Below are positions 25,422-32,509 of a DNA stretch of 55,199 bases, one piece after another; within the stretch, counting starts at the first letter, position 1; the number at the start of each line of letters is the position of its first letter. Origin of the DNA: Flavobacteriales bacterium (GTDB lineage Bacteria; Bacteroidota; Bacteroidia; Flavobacteriales; TMED113); assembly GCA_002863085.1 (NCBI GenBank), contig PKDT01000001.1, positions 1 through 55,199 on the forward strand. The letters run 5' to 3'. The position numbers were made by a program, and so were the translations under genes. Under the pieces are notes generated by a model that made no database searches, had not been told where the DNA came from, and saw only the letters and a list, made by a program, of their open reading frames with translations.

Positions 25422-26807
25422 TCAAAAAAATGTAATTTCTTTTATAATCAATTGTTTTATTTTTTTTGCATTTTCTGAGCTGAATGATTCAACAATTAGT
25501 CTCAAAAGTGGTTCTGTATTTGATTTTCGAATGTGAACCCAGGTTTTATCATCAAACCACATTTTTAAACCATCAATTTTAGAAAATTTTATTTTGTTTT
25601 GCTTACAAAATTCGACTTTTTTATCAATATATTTTTGAATCTTATTATTATTTTTTTCATCAAAAATAATTTTATCCTTCATCATAAAATATTTTGGTAA
25701 TGTTCCTAATAACTCTTTCAATGATATTTTTTTTATGGCGAGGTGAGATAAAATTAAACATATAGCTACCAAAGCATCTCTACCATAGTGGGAGGGCTTA
25801 AAAATTACTCCACCGCTTCCTTCCCCACCAAGAATTGATTTTTTAAGTTTCATCATTTCAACAACATTCGTTTCTCCAACTGCAGACTCAAAGTGATTTC
25901 CATTATTCTTGTTTACAAGCTCTTTAACAGCGGTTGTTGTTGATAAATTAGTTACTACATTTAAATTTTTGTGATTTTCAAGAATATGTTTGGTTACCGC
26001 AACAATTGTATTTTCTTCATTAAAAAATGAACCATCTTCACATATCAAAACCAGTCTGTCAACATCTGGATCAACTGCAATTCCAAGATCAGAGCCAGTT
26101 TCTTTAACCATTTTAGAAAGTTTTTTTAAATTTCGAGGAACAGGTTCAGGGTTGTGTTCAAACCTGCCATCCGGGTTGCAATTTAATTCTATTACATTAC
26201 AAAAAAGTTTTTCTAGCAAAAAGGGAACATAAATTCCCCCCGAGGAATTTATACCATCAACAACTACTTTAAATTTTCTTGTTCTTATTTTATCTAAATC
26301 TACATCTGACAAATTAATTACGTTTTCAATATGATTTTGCATAAAGTCTAATTTTTCTATTGAACCTTTCTTGTGTGCTTGTTCTCTTGATTTGGTACTA
26401 GAAACATAAACTTTCATACTTTGATTATATGTGAGAAACTCTCCTAAATTATTCAAAAACTTAAGGCCATTCCAATCAATTGGATTATGACTCGCAGTAA
26501 TCATTATACCAGCATCGCATTTGATTTCTGAAACAGCTATTTGTAAGGTGGGTGTGGTGGTTAACCCAAGATCTATTATATTAATTCCAAGGCGGATTAA
26601 ATGATTTATAATTTTTATTGAAATTGATTCTCCTGAAATTCTTGCATCTCTACCAACTGCAATTTTATATATTTTATTGGGTGAATTTTCGATTAACCAA
26701 TTTGTTAACTGATTGACAGATTGAATAATCTCTTGAGTTGATAAACCCTCATTATCTTCTGGGTGTATAGTTCCTCTTATTCCTGAAATTGACTTTATTA
26801 AGGGCAT
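25422..26807 (-). CDS. glmM: Phosphoglucosamine mutase / phosphohexomutase
   Basis: This alpha-D-phosphohexomutase most likely makes glucosamine-1-phosphate for UDP-GlcNAc. The 461-residue length is normal. The phosphoserine loop is ITASHNPIDWNGLKFL near residue 104, the metal loop is DPDVDRLVLI near 250, the sugar-binding loop is GEGSGGVIF near 335, and the phosphate-binding RKSNTEPLLRLIVES lies near the C-terminus. Phosphomannomutase is the alternative because the families are close. GlmM fits because this protein is commonly the only Bacteroidetes copy with this architecture. It heads a two-gene unit with the cysteine desulfurase and is divergent from comA. Confidence 0.88.
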   Translation of the reverse strand: MPLIKSISGIRGTIHPEDNEGLSTQEIIQSVNQLTNWLIENSPNKIYKIAVGRDARISGESISIKIINHLIRLGINIIDLGLTTTPTLQIAVSEIKCDAGIMITASHNPIDWNGLKFLNNLGEFLTYNQSMKVYVSSTKSREQAHKKGSIEKLDFMQNHIENVINLSDVDLDKIRTRKFKVVVDGINSSGGIYVPFLLEKLFCNVIELNCNPDGRFEHNPEPVPRNLKKLSKMVKETGSDLGIAVDPDVDRLVLICEDGSFFNEENTIVAVTKHILENHKNLNVVTNLSTTTAVKELVNKNNGNHFESAVGETNVVEMMKLKKSILGGEGSGGVIFKPSHYGRDALVAICLILSHLAIKKISLKELLGTLPKYFMMKDKIIFDEKNNNKIQKYIDKKVEFCKQNKIKFSKIDGLKMWFDDKTWVHIRKSNTEPLLRLIVESFSSENAKKIKQLIIKEITFF

Positions 26808-26835
26808 TAACTATAAAATATTTCGATAAATTTTC

Positions 26836-26863
26836 TTGAAATTTTATCAATTTAATATTTTTG
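26836..26863 (+). promoter_or_regulatory. Candidate promoter for the comA operon (TTG-N17-TATTTTTG)
   Basis: A TTG at 26836 is followed after 17 nt by TATTTTTG, matching the Bacteroidetes -33 and -7 elements, with the comA ATG 25 nt downstream. A perfect inverted repeat, AATATTT-TTGC-AAATATT (26854-26871), overlaps the -7 box and could be an operator. Confidence 0.5.
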
Positions 26864-26888
26864 CAAATATTATCTAATATATCATATT

Positions 26889-27653
26889 ATGATTCATTTA
26901 CCAAATACCCCCGAAAGACCCAAAAAATCCAGAGAAATGGGACTTACAATGGTCATGGATAAAGGACTTTCAACTATCGATGCTGAGGGCTTAATGGAAA
27001 CTTCATCTGAGTATATTGATATAATAAAATTTGGATTTGGAACATCATTACTAACCCAAAATATTTCCAAAAAAATTAAATTATATAAAAAAAACAACAT
27101 AAAAGTTTATCTAGGTGGAACTTTATTTGAAGCATATATTATTAGAGGAATGTTTCATGAATATTGCGACCTAATTGATAAGCTTGAACTTGATACAGTT
27201 GAAATTTCAGACGGTAGTATCAACTTAGAACATAATCTAAAATGTGATTACATTTACAGACTTTCTAAAAAAAAATTAAATATTTTTTCTGAGGTTGGAT
27301 ATAAAAGCTCAAACAAAATAATTCCCCCATCAAAATGGATTGAACTAATGGCTAAAGAACTTGACGCTGGGTCATGGAAGGTTATTGCAGAAGCAAGAGA
27401 AAGTGGCAATGTTGGGCTCTACAGTAGCAGTGGAGAAGTCAGATCTGACTTAATAGAAGAAATCCTTACCGAAATTCCTAAAGAAAAAATCTTATGGGAG
27501 GCGCCAAAAAAACAACAACAACTCTACTTTATAAATTTACTTGGACATAACGTGAATCTCGGAAACATAAACACCAGTGACGTAATTCCTCTCGAGTGTT
27601 TGAGACTTGGATTAAGAGGCGATACATTTTTTAATTTTATAAAAAATGATTAA
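26889..27653 (+). CDS. comA: Phosphosulfolactate synthase
   Basis: ComA adds sulfite to phosphoenolpyruvate to give (R)-2-phospho-3-sulfolactate. The 254-residue TIM-barrel protein has family marks: RPKKSREMGLTMVMDKGLS at the start, IIKFGFGTSLL near residue 45, the KVYLGGTLFEAYIIRG block near 75, DTVEISDGSI near 100, EARESGNVGLY near 168 and LYFINLLGHNVNLGNI near 215. The ATG at 26889 precedes the conserved region by a few residues. It starts a tightly overlapping operon (rhodanese, DUF368, aroE, uvrB). ComB is encoded elsewhere in the window. The likely product is sulfolactate, with later use unknown. Confidence 0.93.
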   Translation: MIHLPNTPERPKKSREMGLTMVMDKGLSTIDAEGLMETSSEYIDIIKFGFGTSLLTQNISKKIKLYKKNNIKVYLGGTLFEAYIIRGMFHEYCDLIDKLELDTVEISDGSINLEHNLKCDYIYRLSKKKLNIFSEVGYKSSNKIIPPSKWIELMAKELDAGSWKVIAEARESGNVGLYSSSGEVRSDLIEEILTEIPKEKILWEAPKKQQQLYFINLLGHNVNLGNINTSDVIPLECLRLGLRGDTFFNFIKND

Positions 27654-27948
27654 AGAAATAACACTACAAGAAATACAAAACCTCAATGAAAATGATGTAC
27701 AAATAATTGACATTAGAGAAGAATATGAGTATGAGGGAGGTAATTTGTGTGATACAAACATACCAATGGGAGAAATTTTAAACTCTAAAAATCTTCTTGA
27801 CACCAAAAAAAAAATAATAATTTATTGTCAAACTGGCAGAAGAGGAGCGGCTGTTGCCTATATGTTGATGAAACATCATAATATTCAGAATATTTACAAC
27901 CTATCTGGAGGTTACAATGAATTTATAAATAATAAAAAAAATGAATAA
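27646..27948 (+). CDS. Rhodanese-like sulfurtransferase, single domain
   Basis: This is a 100-residue single rhodanese domain: IIDIREEYEYEGGNL near residue 20 and the active-site loop IIYCQTGRRGAAVAYML with the persulfide cysteine near 65, ending in NIYNLSGGYNEFI. The intact cysteine loop argues for real sulfurtransferase activity. It overlaps comA by 8 nt (ATGATTAA) and DUF368 by 8 nt, so it is translated with comA. Rhodanese can release sulfite from thiosulfate, and sulfite is the ComA substrate. A role in supplying sulfite is therefore possible but unproven. Confidence 0.88.
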   Translation: MIKEITLQEIQNLNENDVQIIDIREEYEYEGGNLCDTNIPMGEILNSKNLLDTKKKIIIYCQTGRRGAAVAYMLMKHHNIQNIYNLSGGYNEFINNKKNE

Positions 27949-28873
27949 TTTTTTTTTAGGTATTCTACAAGGAATTATAATTGGAATCGCCAATATAATT
28001 CCTGGTATTTCTGGGTCAACCCTCGCTGTTATATTAGGGATTTATGAAAAAATCATTAATATAATTACAAAGTTTGACTTCAAACTTCTACTCCTATTTA
28101 AAAAATTTGAATTCAAATCTATAGGAAAACACATTTCTCTGAAATTTTTAATTTCAATTAGCACAGGAATTATTATTAGCTATATTTTCATGGCTAATTT
28201 AATTCAGTACCTCTTTGCAAATTTTGAAAAATTAACATGGTCATATTTTTTTGGGATAATTCTGATATCTTCTTGGATTGTTTCCAAATACGTTAAAAAA
28301 TGGAGCATTAAAGAAATTGTTTTTTTGAAAATTGGACTTATATTTTCTCTGTTAATTTTTCTAATAAATCCAAACATAGAAGAGAATCAAAACCTTCTTT
28401 ATGTCTTTATATGCGGGGTAATTGGAGTACTAGGAATGTTAATTCCTGGTCTATCTGGTTCATACTTATTATATCTAATGGGAAATTATGAATTATTAAT
28501 GTCAAAAATTTTATTAATTCTAAATCCAGTTGTAATCAGAGACTATTTTCTTGGAATAGAAAAAAATCAATTTGAAAACTATTTTATTATTTTCGTTGTG
28601 TTCATGATTGGTCATATTTTTGGCATATTGATTCTGAGTAGATTTGTTAAATGGCTACTTTTAAAACATAAAAACATTACATTTGCATGTTTGACGGGTT
28701 TTATTTTAGGATCTTTGCTTTGGATTTGGCCTTGGAAATCACAGTTATCTAATAAAATTTCATTACCAGGTCTAAACGATATCAGTGATATTTATTCAAT
28801 TCTTTTGATAATTGCAGGAGTAATAACTATTTTAATGATTGAATCTTTTGGCAAAAAATTTAAGAAAATATAA
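27941..28873 (+). CDS. DUF368 membrane protein (candidate undecaprenyl-phosphate translocase, PopT-like)
   Basis: This is a 310-residue polytopic membrane protein with about eight hydrophobic helices and the two inverted signature motifs of DUF368: NIIPGISGSTLAVILGIYEK near residue 20 and MLIPGLSGSYLLYLMGNYE near 165. Members of this family have been implicated in returning undecaprenyl phosphate across the inner membrane for reuse in wall and surface-glycan synthesis. It overlaps the rhodanese gene upstream and aroE downstream. Envelope genes such as dapF, glmM, mltG and ddl are frequent in this window, but its operon partners are metabolic. Confidence 0.85.
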   Translation: MNNFFLGILQGIIIGIANIIPGISGSTLAVILGIYEKIINIITKFDFKLLLLFKKFEFKSIGKHISLKFLISISTGIIISYIFMANLIQYLFANFEKLTWSYFFGIILISSWIVSKYVKKWSIKEIVFLKIGLIFSLLIFLINPNIEENQNLLYVFICGVIGVLGMLIPGLSGSYLLYLMGNYELLMSKILLILNPVVIRDYFLGIEKNQFENYFIIFVVFMIGHIFGILILSRFVKWLLLKHKNITFACLTGFILGSLLWIWPWKSQLSNKISLPGLNDISDIYSILLIIAGVITILMIESFGKKFKKI

Positions 28874-29615
28874 TTTAGGCCTAATTGGATATCCACTAGA
28901 CCATTCATTTTCAAAAGATTATTTTGAACAAAAATTCTTACAAAATAAGATTGATAATTTCACTTATAACCTTTTCCCTCTCAATGATATTTCATTATTA
29001 GAAAAGCTAATAAATAAAAAAAATCTAATTGGATTTAATGTCACGAGCCCCCATAAATCAAACATATTAAATCATTTAGATTCTCTTGGAGAAATTGCAA
29101 ACAAAACAAAGACTGTAAACACTGTTTTTATAAGTCCAAAAAAACAAAAAATAGGCTTTAACACAGACTACGTTGGATTTGAAACATTAATAAAGAAAAT
29201 CAATAAAAACATCAAATCTTCGTTGATTTTAGGATCCGGAGGTGTATCAAAAACAATTTCGGCTGTTTTTGATAAAAAACAAATTAAATATAATATTGTC
29301 TCTAGAACACCCACCCAAAATAAAAACATTTCATATTTTGAAGCAAACAAAGTTATTGGTCAAAGAGAATTGATAATTAATACTACCCCACTCGGTCAAT
29401 TTCCAAAATTAAATGAGTGTCCAAAAATTAATTTTGAATCCATTACAAAAGATCACATTTGTATTGATTTAGTTTATAATCCAACTAAAACTCTTTTTTT
29501 AAAGAAATGTGGAAAAAAAAATGCAACTATAATTAATGGTTTAGAAATGCTTAAAAGACAAGCAGATGAGGCATGGAAAATATGGGTTAATTTAATAAAT
29601 AAAGAATATGTTTGA
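28839..29615 (+). CDS. aroE: Shikimate dehydrogenase
   Basis: AroE reduces 3-dehydroshikimate to shikimate with NADPH. The product is about 250 residues: YNLGLIGYPLDHSFSKDYFE at the N-terminus, VTSPHKSNILNHLD with the catalytic lysine near residue 70, NTDYVGFETLI near 106, LILGSGGVSKTISAVF as the nucleotide loop near 130, and GLEMLKRQADEAWKIW at the end. The start is uncertain. No ATG occurs before the conserved LGLIGYPLDHS, and the ORF track uses a TTG at 28839 that overlaps DUF368 by 35 nt. A second TTG is 9 nt later. aroC of the same pathway is at the window start. Confidence 0.92.
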   Translation: MNLLAKNLRKYNLGLIGYPLDHSFSKDYFEQKFLQNKIDNFTYNLFPLNDISLLEKLINKKNLIGFNVTSPHKSNILNHLDSLGEIANKTKTVNTVFISPKKQKIGFNTDYVGFETLIKKINKNIKSSLILGSGGVSKTISAVFDKKQIKYNIVSRTPTQNKNISYFEANKVIGQRELIINTTPLGQFPKLNECPKINFESITKDHICIDLVYNPTKTLFLKKCGKKNATIINGLEMLKRQADEAWKIWVNLINKEYV

Positions 29616-31590
29616 GTTAGAATCGTCTTTTAAACCCACAGGAGATCAGCCAAATGCAATTAAAGAGCTATCAAACGGACTAAAACAAGGAAGTAAATAT
29701 CAATGTCTTTTAGGAGTCACGGGATCAGGAAAGACGTTCACTGTAGCAAATGTGATTAAAAAATATAATACACCGACTCTTGTAATTTGTCATAATAAAA
29801 CTCTGGCTGCTCAACTTTACGAAGAGTTCAAAGAGTTCTTTCCAAATAACTCTGTCGAATATTTTGTTTCATACTATGACTATTATCAGCCGGAAGCCTA
29901 TATACCGGCAACCAATACTTATATTGAAAAGGATTTATCAATTAATGAAGAAATAGAAAAGTTCAGAATCAGTGCAACAAGTGCGTTATTATCAGGAAGA
30001 AAGGACGTAATTGTAGTATGTTCTGTTTCATGTATTTACGGCCTGGGAAATCCAACTTTTTTTAAAGAAAAATCTATTCACATTTCTGAAGATATTTTAA
30101 TCGAACCTAAAAATTTGTGTAAAAAGCTTATTGATTCACTTTATACAAGAACAGAAAAAAGTCATCTAGAACGTGGCGAATTTAAAGTTGTAGGGGATGG
30201 AATAATAATCCATCCTAGTAACAAGGATATTTATTATAAAATTGAATTTTGGGGAGACCAAATAGATAATATTGAAATTATCGACTATGTCAATAAATCA
30301 AATCAAAAAATTAATGAATTGACTTTGAGCCCTGCAAACATATTTGTAACATCAAAAAACTACATAAATGAAGCAATACCAAAAATCCTCAAAGAATTAG
30401 AATCTCAAGTAAATTTTCTCATTAACAATAATCAAAATGAAGAAGCTGAAAGGCTTAGGGATAGGGTTCACTATGACATGGAAATGATAAAGGAACTTGG
30501 ATATTGTAGCGGGATTGAAAATTACTCAAGATATCTGGATGGAAGAAAAGAAAATGAAAGACCATTTTGCTTAATGGACTATTTTCCAGAAGACTTTCTG
30601 CTTGTGGTAGACGAGAGCCATGTTACTCTGCCACAAGTTAGAGCTATGTATGGAGGAGATCAATCAAGAAAAAGAACACTGGTTGAATATGGATTCCGAT
30701 TACCCTCTGCATTAGATAACAGACCCTTGAGCTTCAATGAATTCGAAGAAATAAATAATAAAACAATTTACCTTAGTGCAACACCAGGTGATTATGAAAT
30801 AGAAAAATCTGATGGAGTAATTGTTGAACAACTCATTAGGCCAACAGGATTACTAGAACCAATTATTGAAATAGTTGAGACAAAAAACCAGATTGATCAC
30901 CTGATAGATCAAATTCATAACAGACTAAAGAAACAACAAAGAGTTTTGGTAACAACATTGACAAAAAAAATGGCAGAGAAATTAAGCGAATTCCTTATTG
31001 AAGCTGGTATTAGAACAACTTACATTCATTCAGATGTTGACACTATAGAAAGAATTGAAATAATGAAAAATTTAAGACTCGGAAATATTGATGTTTTAAT
31101 TGGTGTTAACTTACTCAGAGAGGGATTAGATCTACCTGAGGTTTCATTGGTAGCAATTCTTGATGCAGATAAAGAAGGTTTCTTGAGATCCAAAAAATCA
31201 CTCATACAAACAATTGGAAGAGCTGCAAGACACATTGAGGGGAAAAGTATACTATATGCTGATAACATAACTGATTCAATGAAATCAACTATAGATGACA
31301 ACAAAAGAAAACGTACAATTCAAATTAAATACAACAAAAAACATAACTTGAAACCTAAATCATTAGTTAAAAATATAAAGACAGAAGGTAATTTTAACAA
31401 TAAAAATAAAGTCAAGGAATTAGATAAAGTTAAACATGACATAGATGAATTGTCTGTAGACGAATTAAAAAAAGTCATTGTAAAGACAAAAAATAAAATG
31501 AATGAAGCAGCAATATCTATGGAGTTCATAGAAGCGGCAAAATATAGGGATATGCTTAAAGTTATGGAAGCAAAATTGTCTAAACTGTAA
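29608..31590 (+). CDS. uvrB: UvrABC excision nuclease subunit B
   Basis: UvrB is the damage-verifying helicase-like subunit of nucleotide excision repair. The 660-residue product has Walker A LLGVTGSGKTFTVANVI near residue 38, the beta-hairpin SYYDYYQPEAYIP near 92, the Walker B region LLVVDESHVTLPQ near 332, helicase motif VI LIQTIGRAARH near 535, and a C-terminal UVR domain (ISMEFIEAAKYRDMLKVME) that binds UvrC. Its ATG overlaps the aroE stop region by 8 nt. It closes the comA operon and its stop is 2 nt from the opposing SPFH gene. uvrA and uvrC are not in the window. Confidence 0.97.
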   Translation: MFELESSFKPTGDQPNAIKELSNGLKQGSKYQCLLGVTGSGKTFTVANVIKKYNTPTLVICHNKTLAAQLYEEFKEFFPNNSVEYFVSYYDYYQPEAYIPATNTYIEKDLSINEEIEKFRISATSALLSGRKDVIVVCSVSCIYGLGNPTFFKEKSIHISEDILIEPKNLCKKLIDSLYTRTEKSHLERGEFKVVGDGIIIHPSNKDIYYKIEFWGDQIDNIEIIDYVNKSNQKINELTLSPANIFVTSKNYINEAIPKILKELESQVNFLINNNQNEEAERLRDRVHYDMEMIKELGYCSGIENYSRYLDGRKENERPFCLMDYFPEDFLLVVDESHVTLPQVRAMYGGDQSRKRTLVEYGFRLPSALDNRPLSFNEFEEINNKTIYLSATPGDYEIEKSDGVIVEQLIRPTGLLEPIIEIVETKNQIDHLIDQIHNRLKKQQRVLVTTLTKKMAEKLSEFLIEAGIRTTYIHSDVDTIERIEIMKNLRLGNIDVLIGVNLLREGLDLPEVSLVAILDADKEGFLRSKKSLIQTIGRAARHIEGKSILYADNITDSMKSTIDDNKRKRTIQIKYNKKHNLKPKSLVKNIKTEGNFNNKNKVKELDKVKHDIDELSVDELKKVIVKTKNKMNEAAISMEFIEAAKYRDMLKVMEAKLSKL

Positions 31591-31592
31591 AA

Positions 31593-32405
31593 CTATTTGC
31601 CAAGAATTATTGGCAAGCCATCTTCAGCAGAACCTACAACTACAACTTTTGAGTTTGGTGATTCAGAAAGCTGTAAAGTTGCCTCAATTCCTTTATCTCT
31701 TAGTATATTGTCAGTTAAGCTGGCACTAAGAATTCTGTTAGCTTTTGCTTTACCCTCAGCTTCAATAATTTGTTTTTGAGCCTCTTTTTCAGCCTGAACT
31801 AATTTGAAATCATACTCCAGGGATATTTGTTCTTGTTTTAATTTGTTTTCAATTGCATCTTGTAATGTTTTCGGAAGAGTAACATCTCGAATTAAGACAG
31901 CGTCAAGTAACAGGTTTTTATCTAATAAAGTGACTTTTGTTCTTTCAAAAATTTCATCTTCAATTACTTCACGCTTTGTTGAGTATAATTCCTCGGGTAG
32001 ATACTCGCCAATAACTTCCCTAGTTACAGATCTGATTTCAGGAATTATTATATTGTCATGGTAATTAATACCTAAATCATCATGAACATAACCCACTTTG
32101 TTATCAACAGGTTTGTATCTGTAAGACAGTTCAGTTTTAATGGTTAGTCCATTTTTTGAAAGTACTTCCATAATTGATAAATCTTCCTGAATTCTGACAT
32201 TGTAAATGTACTTTTCATTCCAAGGAGCGATAAAATGAAATCCTTGGTTTTTTACATTTTCTTTATCTAGTCCTTTGCCAAATCTGTAAAATACTACGGC
32301 TTTTTGTCCAGGACCTACGGTGTAGGTTACTCTTGTTCCAAAGAGAAGTATGAAAATTGCAGCAAATAGACCTACAATAGCGATGGGATTTAATTTTTGA
32401 TTCAT
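31593..32405 (-). CDS. SPFH/prohibitin-family membrane protein
   Basis: This 270-residue protein has one N-terminal transmembrane segment (about 8-27), then an SPFH domain (VGPGQKAVVFYRFGK, FHFIAPWNEKYIYNVRIQ, RSVTREVIGEYLPEELYSTKR) and a helical, likely coiled-coil tail with LVQAEKEAQKQIIEAEGKAKA. Prohibitin-type SPFH proteins form membrane-bound rings that organise lipids or modulate proteases such as FtsH. The gene is separated from the upstream VWA gene by 104 nt that hold two inverted repeats and a promoter-like box, so it seems to be transcribed on its own. Confidence 0.88.
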   Translation of the reverse strand: MNQKLNPIAIVGLFAAIFILLFGTRVTYTVGPGQKAVVFYRFGKGLDKENVKNQGFHFIAPWNEKYIYNVRIQEDLSIMEVLSKNGLTIKTELSYRYKPVDNKVGYVHDDLGINYHDNIIIPEIRSVTREVIGEYLPEELYSTKREVIEDEIFERTKVTLLDKNLLLDAVLIRDVTLPKTLQDAIENKLKQEQISLEYDFKLVQAEKEAQKQIIEAEGKAKANRILSASLTDNILRDKGIEATLQLSESPNSKVVVVGSAEDGLPIILGK

Positions 32406-32425
32406 GATGTTACATCTTAAGTTAA

Positions 32426-32439
32426 AGCTAATATTAGCT
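32426..32439. repeat. 14-bp perfect palindrome AGCTAATATTAGCT in the SPFH leader
   Basis: The sequence equals its own reverse complement. It lies between the candidate -7 box (32457-32464) and the SPFH ATG, in the untranslated leader. It could be an operator or an RNA structure. Confidence 0.5.
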
Positions 32440-32456
32440 CGATTAAATTATTATTA

Positions 32457-32464
32457 CAAATTTA
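32457..32464 (-). promoter_or_regulatory. Candidate -7 box (TAAATTTG) for the SPFH gene
   Basis: TAAATTTG on the minus strand matches TAnnTTTG, 51 nt before the ATG. It is flanked by two inverted repeats. No -33 TTG at normal spacing is visible, and a 24-nt inverted repeat occupies that region instead. Confidence 0.4.
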
Positions 32465-32472
32465 TTATTTTT

Positions 32473-32496
32473 TTAAAATATAGAACTATATTTTAA
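32473..32496. repeat. 24-nt inverted repeat (11-bp arms) upstream of the SPFH promoter box
   Basis: TTAAAATATAG and CTATATTTTAA are exact reverse complements separated by AA. It lies where a -33 element would be, between the VWA stop and the SPFH -7 box. It may be an operator for an SPFH regulator, or an AT-only weak terminator of the VWA operon. Confidence 0.5.
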
Positions 32497-32509
32497 TTCT
32501 AAAATTTTA

